Assembly (NCBI GenBank): GCA_003868215.1
Contig: QWDQ01000001.1
Location: 992,001-1,056,000 of the forward strand
Reading direction: 5' to 3'
DNA: 64,000 nt
Origin: Pseudophaeomoniella oleicola
Lineage: Eukaryota > Ascomycota > Eurotiomycetes > Phaeomoniellales > Phaeomoniellaceae
A model generated the notes under the pieces. The model was given only the letters and a program-made list of their open reading frames with translations, had not been told where the DNA came from and did no database searches. Both the position numbers and the translations under genes were made by a program. How positions within the stretch are numbered: the stretch's first letter is position 1; each line of letters opens with the position of its first letter. Below, one piece after another: positions 33,336-47,600 of this stretch.

Positions 33336-34802
33336 TTACTCGATTGATAGCAGGTCATCGACTTCAGTCTTCGTCAGACCCAGAAGATAGACTAGATCTA
33401 GCAATGAACCCCCAACGTTCAACCGGGCAGGGGCTTCCATTTGGACCTTCGCTTTGGCCCTCCAGGCTACGCCTAACCCTGCGGTCTTCAGCATCGGGAT
33501 ATCGTTTGCTCCATCACCGACGGCCATGGTCTGAGAAAGTGGGATACCATGATCTTTTGCGAGCTTGAGGAGGAGACTTCGTTTGTATTCCGCATGCACG
33601 ATTGGTTTGGTAGGGTCGAGTTCTCCGGTGAGAGTGTTGGATTCCGGGTCTACCACGAGGTGGTTCGCAAAGGCGTAATCGATGCCCAGAATACCGGCAA
33701 GCCAATCAGCGAGAGGTTTAAACCCACCCGAAGCGACAGCCATAGTATACCCAAGACGTTTGAGAACTCGACATAGTTCGATGGCGCCAGGGGTTATGAC
33801 GATGCGAGACTTGAGCCTCTCAAAAACATCTGCGGGGACACCCTTGAGAAGGGAGACGCGAGCTTTGAGTGAAGAGGAGAAGTCGAGTTCACCGTCCATG
33901 GCTCGTTTGGTGATTGCCGATACTTCTTTCTGGACACCGATGAAGGCGGCGATCTCATCGATCACTTCCTGTTGGATCAGGGTCGAATCCATGTCGAAGA
34001 CTACGAGGCGTTTGTGACGGCGGAAGACATTGTCACGCTGAAGAATAACCTCCACGTTCCATTCTCGCTCGAATCGATATATGGCCTCGTGTTTGGTGAG
34101 TTCCGAGAAGGAGAGAAGAGATGGGTTAGGAGCAGGAGAGAAGGTTACTTCCATTATGCGAGGTGCATCAGCATCGGGTGAGAGGCAGCGGTGAGACGAA
34201 GAGAGGGCTGTGCCTTGAGGGAGAGGGAAAGAGTCGAGAACAGAAAGGAAGTGGGTCAGACAGAGTTGGGACACATAAGGACCATAGAGATGATCGAGAG
34301 GTTCTGGATCGGGAGCGGGAGGTTCTAGAGGGTATTTTGAGAGGTCTTCTGTTGGCGCTGAGCCTATAGCAAGAGAGGGGATGGGCAGCTTATCGGAGGG
34401 GTCGACATGGGGAGAGCTGTCGGGATGGATGTGTGGGTGGACGGGTTTGGAGGAATTGTAGAAAATGGTTGCTACAAGCTTTTGAGGACTGGTCGGAAGC
34501 TGTTGACAATTTTGATGTGACAGAGAATGATTGATACCACTTTCTCGGACAAGCGATTGACTCGGTGGGGAAGGGGCTGGATTGAGGGAATGAATTGAGC
34601 TCATAGGGCTGATAGACTTGTTTCGTATAGGCAGGGTCGTTGACGACTGCTGGTCTTCGAGAATGCTGTCAATGGAACCGCCCACATTGTTGTTCTGGAT
34701 TGGTTTATACTGTTCGTGATCCTTGAGGTACGATCCGCCATGAAAAGAGTCTGAACGAAGAGTAGGCCTTCTAGACTTAGCTGGCGAATCGGAAGAAGAC
34801 AT
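33336..34802 (-). CDS. SER2: phosphoserine phosphatase
   Basis: An intronless frame of 488 residues from the ATG at 34802. The HAD catalytic motif VVFDMDSTLIQQEVIDEIA carries the nucleophile Asp270 and acid Asp272. It is followed by KRAMDGELDFSSSLKARVSL (cap), KSRIVITPGAIELCRVLKRL, VASGGFKPLADWLA, GELDPTKPIVHAEYKRSLLL and GDGANDIPMLKTAGLGVAWR, the full SerB series. It makes serine from O-phosphoserine, the last step of the phosphorylated serine pathway. The N-terminal 210 residues are Ser/Pro-rich and disordered, then comes an ACT-like regulatory stretch before the HAD domain, as in fungal homologues. The frame continues upstream to an ATG at 34976; I prefer 34802 (AAGATGTCTTC, start MSSSDSPAKSRRP) because the extra 58 residues look like untranslated leader. 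It is divergent from MET16. Confidence 0.9.
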   Translation of the reverse strand: MSSSDSPAKSRRPTLRSDSFHGGSYLKDHEQYKPIQNNNVGGSIDSILEDQQSSTTLPIRNKSISPMSSIHSLNPAPSPPSQSLVRESGINHSLSHQNCQQLPTSPQKLVATIFYNSSKPVHPHIHPDSSPHVDPSDKLPIPSLAIGSAPTEDLSKYPLEPPAPDPEPLDHLYGPYVSQLCLTHFLSVLDSFPLPQGTALSSSHRCLSPDADAPRIMEVTFSPAPNPSLLSFSELTKHEAIYRFEREWNVEVILQRDNVFRRHKRLVVFDMDSTLIQQEVIDEIAAFIGVQKEVSAITKRAMDGELDFSSSLKARVSLLKGVPADVFERLKSRIVITPGAIELCRVLKRLGYTMAVASGGFKPLADWLAGILGIDYAFANHLVVDPESNTLTGELDPTKPIVHAEYKRSLLLKLAKDHGIPLSQTMAVGDGANDIPMLKTAGLGVAWRAKAKVQMEAPARLNVGGSLLDLVYLLGLTKTEVDDLLSIE

Positions 34803-35228
34803 CTTGATCGATGTTCGGGTTTTCGATCCCGACGAGACTATCAAGGATTGACGTTCGGATCGAACGTTGCTGATCCACAAATTCGAGGTACGTAGTAGTT
34901 TTGGTATGGCAGAGAAAAACAGGGGTAGGCACTTGAAGTCTCTCGCTTGACAGACCCTGAACACAGAAGGGAACAAAACGAATGGCGGGGTAAAAAAGAC
35001 AGAAGGTTCAATGCTTCAACAAATTATATTTTCCGAGTAAGGAACATTTTCTCGATTTGTGCTGACGATTATCATATAACTTACGACCTCTCGCATGTGA
35101 GCAAAACTTGGCGGGGTTGGAGAAGGGTGAAAGGTTGAGCCGATTCCGGCATTCGATAAGGATCCGATAAGAATAACACAAAAGAAGAATAGTGCCGGCA
35201 AGTCGGGATGGTCCCCTGGGGAGGATAT

Positions 35229-35236
35229 TCACGTGA
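35229..35236. promoter_or_regulatory. TCACGTGA E-box, Cbf1-like site
   Basis: A perfect 8-bp palindrome 427 bp upstream of the SER2 start. In yeast TCACGTGA is the Cbf1 site that recruits Met4 to sulfur genes; in moulds bHLH and bZIP regulators bind related cores. Use at this site is inference. Confidence 0.35.
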
Positions 35237-35415
35237 TCATGATGTCAGGGAAATATCTAATTTAGATGCGATCAGGGTCCAAAGCACGCCATTCTTCTCC
35301 ATTCAAAGCTCATCGACGCATGATTCAATGATTCAATGAATGCCATAATGTACCTTGGCAAGGGATGCATACGGTAATCATGATGAGGTAGACGGTAGAA
35401 GCAACTCTTTGATCA

Positions 35416-35427
35416 TACTACGTAGTA
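35416..35427. repeat. 12-bp palindrome TACTACGTAGTA, copy 7
   Basis: Exact copy in the SER2/MET16 intergenic region. Confidence 0.85.
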
Positions 35428-35802
35428 CGATCAGGTACCGACAAAAGCCGGTTTTCGATGATGAATCCGTTGCTTGATCGATCGAAGATGCGAATTGGGA
35501 TGCCCTGCCCTATCAGGGTATCTGTCGCATGACCTCGAGGGCCAGAGAAAGACAGAAAAGAGAAACAGAGAGACAGGGGCTCTTTGGACATTCCTTCTAG
35601 AAGAAGTCGAACAGCGGTCCTGACAGGAGATCATCGTTGCATCTTGCATACGACGTTGGAACCTGCAGATGTATCTTTGACAATGCATGAATCCCTCTTT
35701 CACATCATGATCGTCGTTGCAGTACTACCTTTTATAGTAGCATATACCATAGTAGTAGCATGAACAGTCCCTAGATATGTAAGTGCCGTGAGATATACAA
35801 GA

Positions 35803-35814
35803 TACTACGTAGTA
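35803..35814. repeat. 12-bp palindrome TACTACGTAGTA, copy 8
   Basis: Exact copy in the SER2/MET16 intergenic region, 387 bp from copy 7. Confidence 0.85.
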
Positions 35815-36517
35815 GAGAGAGTACAGTCTTTCTTATGTCTAATGTCTACATGTGTACCTAATTCCTGAACATGCCACCACATCGACAACCCTGGATGAAA
35901 GGGAGGCAGAGATCCGAGTGAAGTGATGGATGCATATCGGACGACCGACAAGAAAGAGGAAGGAAAGTGAAATGAGATTCTGATTGGCTCAGTTAAATTG
36001 CCTATTCAGGATTAGTGCCAGAGAGGCAAAAGCGGGCGAGAAAAATCTCATCATTAGCGCGGATTGCGTGATTGAGAGCATATCAAATTGTGTTTTCTTA
36101 ACAATCACCGCCCAAAATTGCTGTCAACGGTAGATTCAACCCTGCGTGCTTGGTCACCATCACCATACTACGGTCCTTTTGGCCCACTACACGGCGAAAT
36201 GGAGGGAACTAACGGGAATAATGCGATGGGCAAGAAAGATTAATCATGATGCGATTGCACCTAAGTCAAGTGGAATGTCTGGACGCTCTCCATTGCCTTT
36301 CTGCTGCTTATACTAGATTTCTAAGCGCAATTGCTATATTACTTCTTTCAATCTCAGCTACTCTACCTTTCTTTCTTCTATATCTCATTGTCTTAAGCCT
36401 GGTCCCGATAGATTATTGTCCCAGTATAGACATCCCATTTCATTGCATTGATCTCAACTGCATCTCAACGCGAACACCACTTATACCCCGCCTTTCATTC
36501 TTCGACAGTCCCAGGTT

Positions 36518-37432
36518 ATGCCTGCAAGAACGAAGCCATACTACCAAGAGGAGGACATCATGGGTATCAAAGGCACAGATTCAGGTTACTCGAGCGGCGC
36601 CTCGAGTGAGGCCGAGATGCCTCAAGTCTACTTCACAAAGCCTCACCTGCAATTCCTCAACCGCCAATTACAATTCCTCGAACCTCAAGATGTGCTGAGG
36701 TGGTGCGTGACTACGCTACCAAACCTCTTCCAGACCACCGCATTTGGTTTGACCGGCTTGGTCACTTTGGATATGCTATCCAAGCTCAACGTTCCCCGAC
36801 CACAAGTTGTCGATCTTGTCTTCCTCGACACTCTCCACCACTTCTCAGAGACCTTGGCACTGGTCGACCGAGTCCGAAAGCAATACCCGAACGTCACAGT
36901 TCATGTCTTCAAGCCGTCGGGTTGTGAGACAGTAGAAGACTTCACCGCCAAGTATGGCCAACGATTGTGGGAGACAGACGAGAAGCTGTACGACTGGGTG
37001 GCCAAAGTAGAGCCTGCCGAACGAGCCTACCGAGAGCTGAACGTGGATGCTGTCCTTACCGGTCGCAGAAGATCGCAAGGTGGCAAACGCGGTGATCTGG
37101 ACATCATCGAGGTCGATGAAGCCGGTCTCATTAAGATCAACCCATTGGCCAATTGGTCTTTCAAACAAGTCCAAGAGTATATCAAGGTCAACAACGTCCC
37201 CTATAACGAGTTGCTTGACCGGGGCTACAAGAGCGTGGGTGATTGGCACTCGACCTCTCCGGTCAAGGAGGGAGAAGATGAGCGATCGGGTCGCTGGAAG
37301 GGTCAAGAAAAGACCGAATGTGGCATCCACAACCCTCGGTCGAAATTTGCGCAGTATTTGAAAGCTCAACAAGAAAAGGAACAACAAGAGCAACTGGCGC
37401 AGGCAATGGATCAGGCATCGCTGCAGTCATGA
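36518..37432 (+). CDS. MET16: PAPS reductase (phosphoadenylylsulfate reductase)
   Basis: An uninterrupted 304-residue frame. It carries FGLTGLVTLDMLSKLN (binding loop of the adenine nucleotide alpha-hydrolase-like fold), VDLVFLDTLHHFSETLALVD, VHVFKPSGCETVEDF, DAVLTGRRRSQGGKRGDLDI, INPLANWSFKQVQEYI and VPYNELLDRGYKSVGDWHST. The catalytic ECGIH is near the end (Cys268). This enzyme reduces PAPS to sulfite with thioredoxin, in the cytosolic sulfate assimilation pathway. The absence of the extra Cys pairs of APS reductases supports PAPS specificity. The gene is called sA in Aspergillus. It lies 1.36 kb upstream of the ATP sulfurylase gene on the same strand. The start at 36518 gives MPARTKPYYQEEDIMGIKG; Met15 is an alternative. 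The Gln-rich tail (QQEKEQQEQLAQ) is unremarkable. Confidence 0.95.
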   Translation: MPARTKPYYQEEDIMGIKGTDSGYSSGASSEAEMPQVYFTKPHLQFLNRQLQFLEPQDVLRWCVTTLPNLFQTTAFGLTGLVTLDMLSKLNVPRPQVVDLVFLDTLHHFSETLALVDRVRKQYPNVTVHVFKPSGCETVEDFTAKYGQRLWETDEKLYDWVAKVEPAERAYRELNVDAVLTGRRRSQGGKRGDLDIIEVDEAGLIKINPLANWSFKQVQEYIKVNNVPYNELLDRGYKSVGDWHSTSPVKEGEDERSGRWKGQEKTECGIHNPRSKFAQYLKAQQEKEQQEQLAQAMDQASLQS

Positions 37433-40518
<3,086 letters not shown>

Positions 40519-40965
40519 AATAGAAATAAAAACAAAATTCGATGGAAGGCATGAAAAGGAGATGGATTTGAAATGGAAATATGATATTATAGTTAGTACA
40601 TGCATGACAAGGACAGCACGGGACAGGACAGGATAGAAGCACATGGGGATAGGATTTTAGAATTATCCATTTTGTTTTGCTGCTGCTGCCGGTGGAAAGA
40701 GAATAAAAAAGGTTGTAGTATTATTATTATATACAGAGGTATATATATAATATACATCAGATGTTTGCAAACCACCTAGATTCGTGGATTGGACTGTTCT
40801 TGTGATAACTTGCTATTTGGAACTGACTGAAGCAGGCATTAACTTAATTAGTTATCTGTGAGATATTGCTATAAGTGCAAGGAACACTATGCTGAGATTC
40901 CCGTTCTGTCTACGTAAATAGGACCTACAAACCCCTCCCGCAACGCTATGCCACGAAATCTTGTA
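40519..40965. other. convergent 3' region
   Basis: Tail-to-tail spacer of MET3 and VMA22: AT-rich, with TATATA near 40738-40752. Nothing else recognised. Confidence 0.5.
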
Positions 40966-41958
40966 CTATAAATCACCAAGCTTCCTCGTCGTGCCTTGCC
41001 ATTTCTCTGCGTAGGATTGTGTTGTCGGATTATCTTTGTTATCTGTAGTGGTGGTGGTGGGGTCTGTGTCATCGTTTCTTTCCTTCTCATCACGGTGACT
41101 AGGGTTTTCGGCGGTACTGTCGTCGCCGTCCTTATTCTCCTCTTCTTCTTGTCCCTTATCGACGAGAAGGCTTCGTATCCGTCCGATCTCATGCTCGAGC
41201 CATTCCATTCGGCGATTGGTGTTTAATAGGTCGGGGATCGTGGTGGATAGGGCGGTGGTGAAAGATGTTTGGGCTAGGCGGAGGGAGGGGGGAGTGAGGA
41301 TGCCAAATTGGAGGATTGGGTCGCGGAGTTTCGGGGCTGGGGTCTGGGAGGGGGCTCGTGATTGTGTCGGCTTTTGGGGAGGCTCTGAGCTTTTACCGTC
41401 CGTGGGGGTGCTGTTTCGCGATGAAGGATCTGGTTGGTTTGGAGGAGGGTTGGGCGTGGACGTCTTGCTATCCGCTTGTGTGTCGTCTTCAAACTTCTTC
41501 GGTTTTACGGGCTTGGTTGGATATAGGGATATGACCTCGAACTTGTCTACTACCGCACTGATATCTGATCGGTCGTCCTTTTGCGCAGGACATTCCTGCT
41601 TGCGAGCAGTGTCCCCGTTCTCTGACTGTATTGCTGCCTCCAGCTTTACTCTTCGACCCGCCTTCATCCTCTCGTCATAGCATTCTTCTCCATATCGTCT
41701 CCCTGTAGTCGTCGTCCTATTTGCGTGCGCAAGTGACAGAAATCCACTGGACAGCTGTGTAGAGAGCTGCTCTCGTAGTTTTGTGTATCGGTCAAGGTTA
41801 TGAAGATAGGTCTCCAACAATTCGTCGATGTGACTGACCAAATCTGAAGAGACTGGGCTTGTCGATAGTACAGGAACTGTAGTCAGCGACGTGGGGGAAG
41901 CTGTTGGAGCCGGCGGAGTAGCTGGAGGAGTAGGAATGTTTGTTATAGCTTCAGCCAT
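40966..41958 (-). CDS. VMA22: V-ATPase assembly factor Vma22 (CCDC115 family)
   Basis: An intronless 330-residue frame. The N-terminal helical region, about residues 42-100, reads IDELLETYLHNLDRYTKLRE, QLSTQLSSGFLSLAHANR and GRRYGEECYDERMKAGRRV. This is the signature I associate with Vma22/CCDC115. A second family block, ILQFGILTPPSLRLAQTSF followed by MEWLEHEIGRIRSLL, lies at about 218-270. The rest is Pro/Thr and acidic linker. Vma22 works in the endoplasmic reticulum with Vma12 and Vma21 to assemble the membrane sector of the vacuolar proton pump. The low-complexity insert between the two blocks is longer than in yeast. It is divergent from ISD11, 509 bp away. Confidence 0.84.
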   Translation of the reverse strand: MAEAITNIPTPPATPPAPTASPTSLTTVPVLSTSPVSSDLVSHIDELLETYLHNLDRYTKLREQLSTQLSSGFLSLAHANRTTTTGRRYGEECYDERMKAGRRVKLEAAIQSENGDTARKQECPAQKDDRSDISAVVDKFEVISLYPTKPVKPKKFEDDTQADSKTSTPNPPPNQPDPSSRNSTPTDGKSSEPPQKPTQSRAPSQTPAPKLRDPILQFGILTPPSLRLAQTSFTTALSTTIPDLLNTNRRMEWLEHEIGRIRSLLVDKGQEEEENKDGDDSTAENPSHRDEKERNDDTDPTTTTTDNKDNPTTQSYAEKWQGTTRKLGDL

Positions 41959-42467
41959 TGTGGGAGATGCGCACTCGCTGTTGAAGAGTTGTGCAAAGCG
42001 TTGAAGATGGAACTATACATCAGACATCATTTTTGAGGCTGTAGTGAGCAAGCACGCAAGGCAAGGCGAGGCGTGTCACAAACAATAAACCTATACACAT
42101 TGTACGACAGAGAGGTTGGAGAGACAGTTCGTTGCTCGGTAAATTCTTAAGACCGACTCCAAATCCGAGCTCCAGGAAATTCCAGAGGGCGTCATCGGAA
42201 ATACTACTGTAACTTATCGCTCAGAACGTTTGCCTGATCTTACCAATTTTCAACATCCACCTTTTGCGAATGTCGTCTATTTCCTGGCTCAGATTGATCT
42301 CTACAGTGTGACAACAGTATCCTCCTCTTTCCACTGTCTTTTCCATCTCCAGAGTTCTGTGCGCTTCGAAAAGTATTCGCTAAATCGACCCGCCACAGAA
42401 TTTCTGGCCCTCAACCATCCTGTGATATTGCTATATCACGCCGTCAACAAACACAGCACCCATAGCC
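41959..42467. promoter_or_regulatory. divergent promoter region VMA22 / ISD11
   Basis: Compact 509-bp head-to-head spacer that must hold both promoters. No specific site recognised. Confidence 0.5.
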
Positions 42468-43044
42468 ATGTCGGTGCCGATAGCGTCAGGCGCACAAAAT
42501 GCATTTCAGACCCGTAGCTTGTTCAGATCGATGATACGGCAGTCAAAGCAATTTGCGAACTACAACTTCCGCGAGTACGCAAGGAGAAGGACGATTGATG
42601 CATTCAGAGAGCACAAGGACGAACAGGATCCAAGAATGGTCCAAGAATTTATACAAAAGGCAATCAAGGAGTTACAAATCATGAAGGTGCGTCTATAGGA
42701 GTGTTTCCGCCCGCCGTGCTAGCTCTGTACTTCGAGCTGGATGCTGGTATTAGGCACTTGGAAGCTATTACGACGTTTTCTTTTTTGCCTCTCAATGCTG
42801 ATATGGATTTGTTTGCAGAGACAAACAGTCATCAGTCAGTTCTATCAGCTAGATCGATTAGTGGTGGAAGGTCAGAAAACTGTAAGATTATCTGCGACGT
42901 CCTGTGTTATCCTTGCTTACATATCGATTACAGGGAAAGGAGACCGGATCACATGGTGGGATAGTCAGGCAAAAGGATACGGGGTATGTGACTTCTGTCC
43001 AAACTCTTCCTTTCGAATACTAATTTTGGCACAGCTGGGATTGA
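42468..43044 (+). CDS. ISD11: ISD11/LYRM4, iron-sulfur cluster assembly LYR protein
   Basis: Four exons (42468-42686, 42819-42881, 42934-42983, 43035-43044) encode 113 residues. The N-terminal half has [20 protein letters not shown] and [16 protein letters not shown], the LYR-protein helix pattern with the conserved FREYA..R block. The third helix is [20 protein letters not shown]. The end is [12 protein letters not shown], which matches the C-terminus I expect for mould ISD11 and fixes the last splice. ISD11 binds and stabilises the cysteine desulfurase Nfs1 in the mitochondrial matrix, with acyl carrier protein in its LYR pocket. The last exon holds only ten bases (final Gly completion, Trp, Asp, stop). 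If that intron were retained the product would end [13 protein letters not shown] instead. Confidence 0.9.
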
Positions 43045-44612
43045 GGCACGCAGCACTTCCGTTTTGTATTCCGCTTTCTGCTCTAAAGCGCTTGTATACC
43101 ATTTTCATAACATGTTTCATGACCAACTCTCTGCGACGACGGGAGCTCAAAGTTCAGTAGGGCGGTTCCAGGGGTTACTTGCAAGTATGATCGGCGTACT
43201 GCAGTCAAACTATTGTTCAAGAGGCAATCAATCTCATTTACCCTTACCACTATTACAACGCAACATGTCTTATCGGTTGCACTTACAGTTGGTCAATCAG
43301 TGTCAGTCTGCTTGGACTTATCTGATATGAGTGGTATTACAAGATTTCCAGATGCAGAGAACGACCTCATGCCAACAGGAGCCCATTCGACAGAGCAGTC
43401 GGTGGACTAACGCAGGCGGTAGCAATATACGACTGTGACGTTATGACCCTCCAATCCCTAGGGCAATGCCGCTATTTCTCCTGCTTTGCTCCCAAGAAAA
43501 GATACATATATAGGGGAAAGGATATCTACATTGACTTCCGCTCTGGATCAGGCTTCATTTGTGGCTCGTGTAACAGAACTGACGGTTTTCTTCATGCTTA
43601 ACGAGGTTGTGAGAAATTCAGCGAAAGAAAGACGAGCAGGTCCCTACAAGGAAGATTGGACTGGGGCAAATTTTCCTGAAACGGCAACGATCTCACTACT
43701 CAATATGACTTTCTTACCTTGCCTAGGACACTTGAGATATCCCGTCGGCGTGCTGTTTGATTGACGTTACGTTACGTTACGTTACGCTCGCTTCCTAGGT
43801 AGGTACCTATTTTTCCTTTTCACTCCCTACCGGGAATGAGTTCGTAGTCAAGATCGATTCAAATTTGAGAACGAAAAGAGGAACAACAACCTTGATAATC
43901 TTCGTGACTGCACACCCGAATCTCCATATGAGTTCAACGACTTTCTACAAAGGGAGGACCAAACAAAAATACTTCCAATCTTTTGAAAAGCAACCAAAGC
44001 CTGGAACTTAAGCTGCAAATTTCAACAGAGAAAAGACAAAAGTGTAGCGCAAGTTCTCTCAGAGGCCCATGATAAATTAACGACAAAGCAAGATCCACCA
44101 TATCAATTTTCTTGATGCCCGGGCGTCTGAAAGATGCCTGTTTGCCGGTACGTTCACCATGATTTACCGCCAAATCGTCCGATACCGAAGTCTGCCTCCT
44201 GTTCGTCCTCGACGACGGTGATCTCCCAAAGCCATGGCCTTCCGGCCGAAGTTCTTCTGCTCGGTTCCAGTGTCCGACCCCTGCGAATTCCATCAGAACA
44301 ATAACTGGAAGGTTATACCCGTGGGGAGCGCTGGAAAACACTCTGGGAAAGAGGCATATCATCCGTAGATCCTCGGTATCTCGATCATCCAGACCTCTTT
44401 CTGCGCTGTCCACGACACCAGTGTTGAAACGTATCGCGACCCTAATTGTAGGACTATGACTCCAAGACATCCCGCACACAACGGAAGTTTCATTTATCCG
44501 TGGAAGCTCGATGAACAGTAAAAGAAACATCGCAACCAATTCCCGTTATCTACTAGAGATTGAACACGCATGTGGAAGCGCGAGTTCAAAGAGTCTCACG
44601 AGTCTGGACCGC
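43045..44612. other. convergent gene-free region
   Basis: Tail-to-tail spacer between ISD11 and the second STAND gene. It contains four and a half ACGTT units (43764-43786) followed by CTAGGTAGGTACC. The frames at 43486-43764 (+) and 43934-44539 (-, 201 codons) show no family features; the latter could be an untranslated tail or a decayed exon. Confidence 0.5.
43764..43786. repeat. pentanucleotide repeat (ACGTT)4
   Basis: Four ACGTT units plus ACG. Short tandem array just downstream of ISD11. Confidence 0.85.
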
Positions 44613-47600
44613 TTAGTGACTCCAATCCATGTCCATCTCAGTGCCCATTGACGCGAGACCTGACTCCAGAAAAGCTTCAGGTTCAGGAAAAGGCGGAAGT
44701 GGAGTGTCAGGCGCAGGTCTCTCCTCTTCAGATAGTGTACTGTCATCGTTCGACAGGCCGGGAGTCTCAAGTTTGACATCATCCGTGGGCGTTTGCTCCA
44801 GGTTGGCGTTTTGGACGGCGGTATCTGGCATTGAATCTACGGCCACGAAATAACGATTAGCATCTGCTTGGGATTGCTGCATACAGTGATCGAAAGACTC
44901 ACCCTCTGCAGAATTTCCCGTTTGATGCCGATGGAAGATACATAAGTGTAGCACCAATGCTGGAGCGGTGCCTGGATCCGTGCCAAACTTAGGCATATAA
45001 CTCACTAATCGACGGTTCCGTTCTAGCGCTGTTTCTCTTGATTTCCTGAGGATCTCGGAAGCTTGGAATGGACCAGCAATACCTGAAGAAAACATGGTTA
45101 TGGCCTATCTTCAGGTAAGAGGAAAAGGAATAGTAGTCACTTACGGGTTTTCTTTGCCTGATTCAGCTCAGCGGCTTCCAGTTCTTCAGCTTTCTGCATT
45201 TTCTTGGAGATCAGTTCAATGATGTCAGAGCTGGTATCTGTCTCTTTCCGTTGCTGAGCAAGTTCAAGTGCAGAGTATCCTAGATCATGATCGAGGAATG
45301 GATTAGCTCCTTTATCTAGTAGATGCTCAACGAGATCTTTCCGCCTGTAGATCACCGCAAGCTGCAAAGGTGTGCCTAGAGTAGCTCCTTGACAATTGAG
45401 ATCTATCTCAGCATCAATTAGCCTGTGGGCGAGCTCCGCTTGCTCATCGCTAACACTCATTTCCAGGTCACTTGCAAGAACGACCTCCGTAGTTCGTCGG
45501 TTATGCTCCCTGTCGGTGTTCTGTCTTGAGAGTGTTCTCAACAAGCCCTCCTTCATGTTGCCGTTGAGCAGCTCCGCAGCAATCTTGCGCTCAATCTCGG
45601 TCTCAGGTTCAATGATGCCGTGCAAGAACCGTAAAAAGAGGGATGTCACTAAACATTCGAGGAAGTTCTCCTCTGATAATTTGAGCTGAACGCGAAAGTA
45701 GGGTTCGTTCATAATCATGTCCAACGCATTTTTACCACTGTAATTGATCTTGGTAACATCAGCGCCGCGATTCAAGAGCAGCTCTGTGGCGGGCAAGTCG
45801 CACGAGCGCGCTGCCATGTGCAAGGGTGTTTCATTTTTGTAAGCTGCTTCTTCAATGTCCGCGCCCTGATCTATCATGACTTGTACCACTGCAACAAGAC
45901 CAACAACGATTGCTAGATGGAGTTGAGTAAGATTGTCTCGCCATGTCTCCATTCGGCCGGGTACTGGAATCTGTAGGACCTTCACCGCAAACACTTGCAG
46001 AGATCCGAGAGGTATATTGCTTTGCAAGAATTTCAAATAGCCGGGCAAGAGGTCAGGGTTACGTTTCAGAGATGATGTGGCGTGGCGACCAAAATATCGA
46101 GCCGAGTATTTGAGGAAGGGGAATTGCTGATACCGTTCTTGCAGGTTTACACATGGCTCTGCAAAATCTTGAAGAGAGATGTAAGTCATGCAAGCTTGAG
46201 CGAGGTCCTCCTCTACTTTTGAAAATTCCTCGGCGAAGATACTCGAGAAGCGTAAATATTCAAAGAGAGAGTTGTGGACGAACTCGACTTTGTCACCCTT
46301 GATGACAAGAAGACCGGCGGCGTGTGAGATCATGGTTTTAGTATCTATGATACCTTCAGCGGAGAAGAACTTGTCGGCGCTTCGAACTGCAAGGGCGTGC
46401 TGTATTTCCTGGACGGTGAGAGTGTGGAAAGCATGAAGCACGAAGCCCATGAGCTTGAAGCCGAGAGCTCCTGACTTGCCGCGTGTCTTCCCCTGAGCTT
46501 TGATCCGCTCTAGGGTCAGTTCATATTGTTCAAGATGATTGATTGGTAGATCCTCGAGCCTTTCTCTGAGGTCCCTGATGGAGGGCTGGTCGTCAAGGTC
46601 CTTCACATGGAAAGACGCAAGCAAGAATCTACCAAATCAATTTGCGTCAGAACTCAGAGGATGTCGTGCAGAAACAGAGACTCACTGGCCTTGGACCTTC
46701 TCAGTGATCCTTTCTATAATGTCTATCCTCAAACTATCGTTCTCGTTGACCTGATCAGCGAGGTCAAATTTATCGCTTCTGATGTATGATTCTACGAAGG
46801 AACGGATGTCAGAATCCCGTGCCTTCAAAGGCAACCGGGTAGCCAGGATATTCTCGTGCCGGATCATGATGTTCTCGCGGGAGGTCAAGAACAATCGGCA
46901 GGTAGCGTCGCATGTAGTTATAACCTGCTGGACCGCTTCAAGGAGCTCGTTTGGTTTCGTAATCTTGGATTCACCGCCGGAATGAACGCACTCATCGAGC
47001 CCATCCAACAGGATGAATGAGCGCCGGAAACCTTTGAGGAGGACTTTTAGATACCGTTGAGCCTCATCACAGCTCAGACGACCGGACTCGCCCTCGGCGT
47101 ATCTTTGGTATGCGTCTACAACCTCTCTCGGAAATTCTGTAGAGGCTGCAAGCTTGCTCGTTGCCTGTTTGAGAAGGCTCGAAACAAGGTCCAGAAGCGT
47201 CTGGTGCTCGCGATCCTTGTAGTCACAGTATAAATAAAGGACCGCGACGTCGTCTGTGGTTTGTGCCTCCAGATACTGAACAACTTGGGACCTGAACTTG
47301 TTCGTCAGATCAGATCAGAACGTCAAATTGGGATAGATCTCCTACATCATGACACTCTTGCCAACGCCAGCTGTACGCTTTGATCAGCTCAACTTGCGTC
47401 TCCGATGTATAACAATCACACGACGAATAAGCCGTTAAAATCTAGAGAAGAATGGAAGACTTACGGATTCCATAATACCAGAGAACTCGAGGGCTTGGCA
47501 GGCCAACCATCACATCATCGGGGGGGTTGAAGAATCCAGTGCTCCAGTCCAGGAAGGCGTCGTCATCGAAGATCCAATCGCAAGTACCCGGATGGCACTG

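Larger units (their letters stand above)
34803..36517. promoter_or_regulatory. divergent promoter region SER2 / MET16
   Basis: 1.7 kb between the serine gene and the PAPS reductase gene, transcribed away from each other. It contains a perfect TCACGTGA box (35229-35236) and two exact TACTACGTAGTA palindromes (35416, 35803). The last 250 bp before MET16 are C/T-rich. No coding sequence is convincing. Confidence 0.55.

Noticed and set aside
34803-34976. Longer N-terminus for the phosphoserine phosphatase from ATG 34976
   Set aside because: The extra 58 residues do not resemble the family, and the downstream ATG has better context. A mitochondrial-leader isoform is possible but unsupported.
43486-43764. 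Plus-strand 92-codon frame after ISD11
   Set aside because: No family features and no supporting splice sites.
43934-44539. Minus-strand frame of 201 codons just after the second STAND gene
   Set aside because: No domain, and no splice found that joins it in frame to the STAND gene; possibly a 3' UTR or decayed exon.
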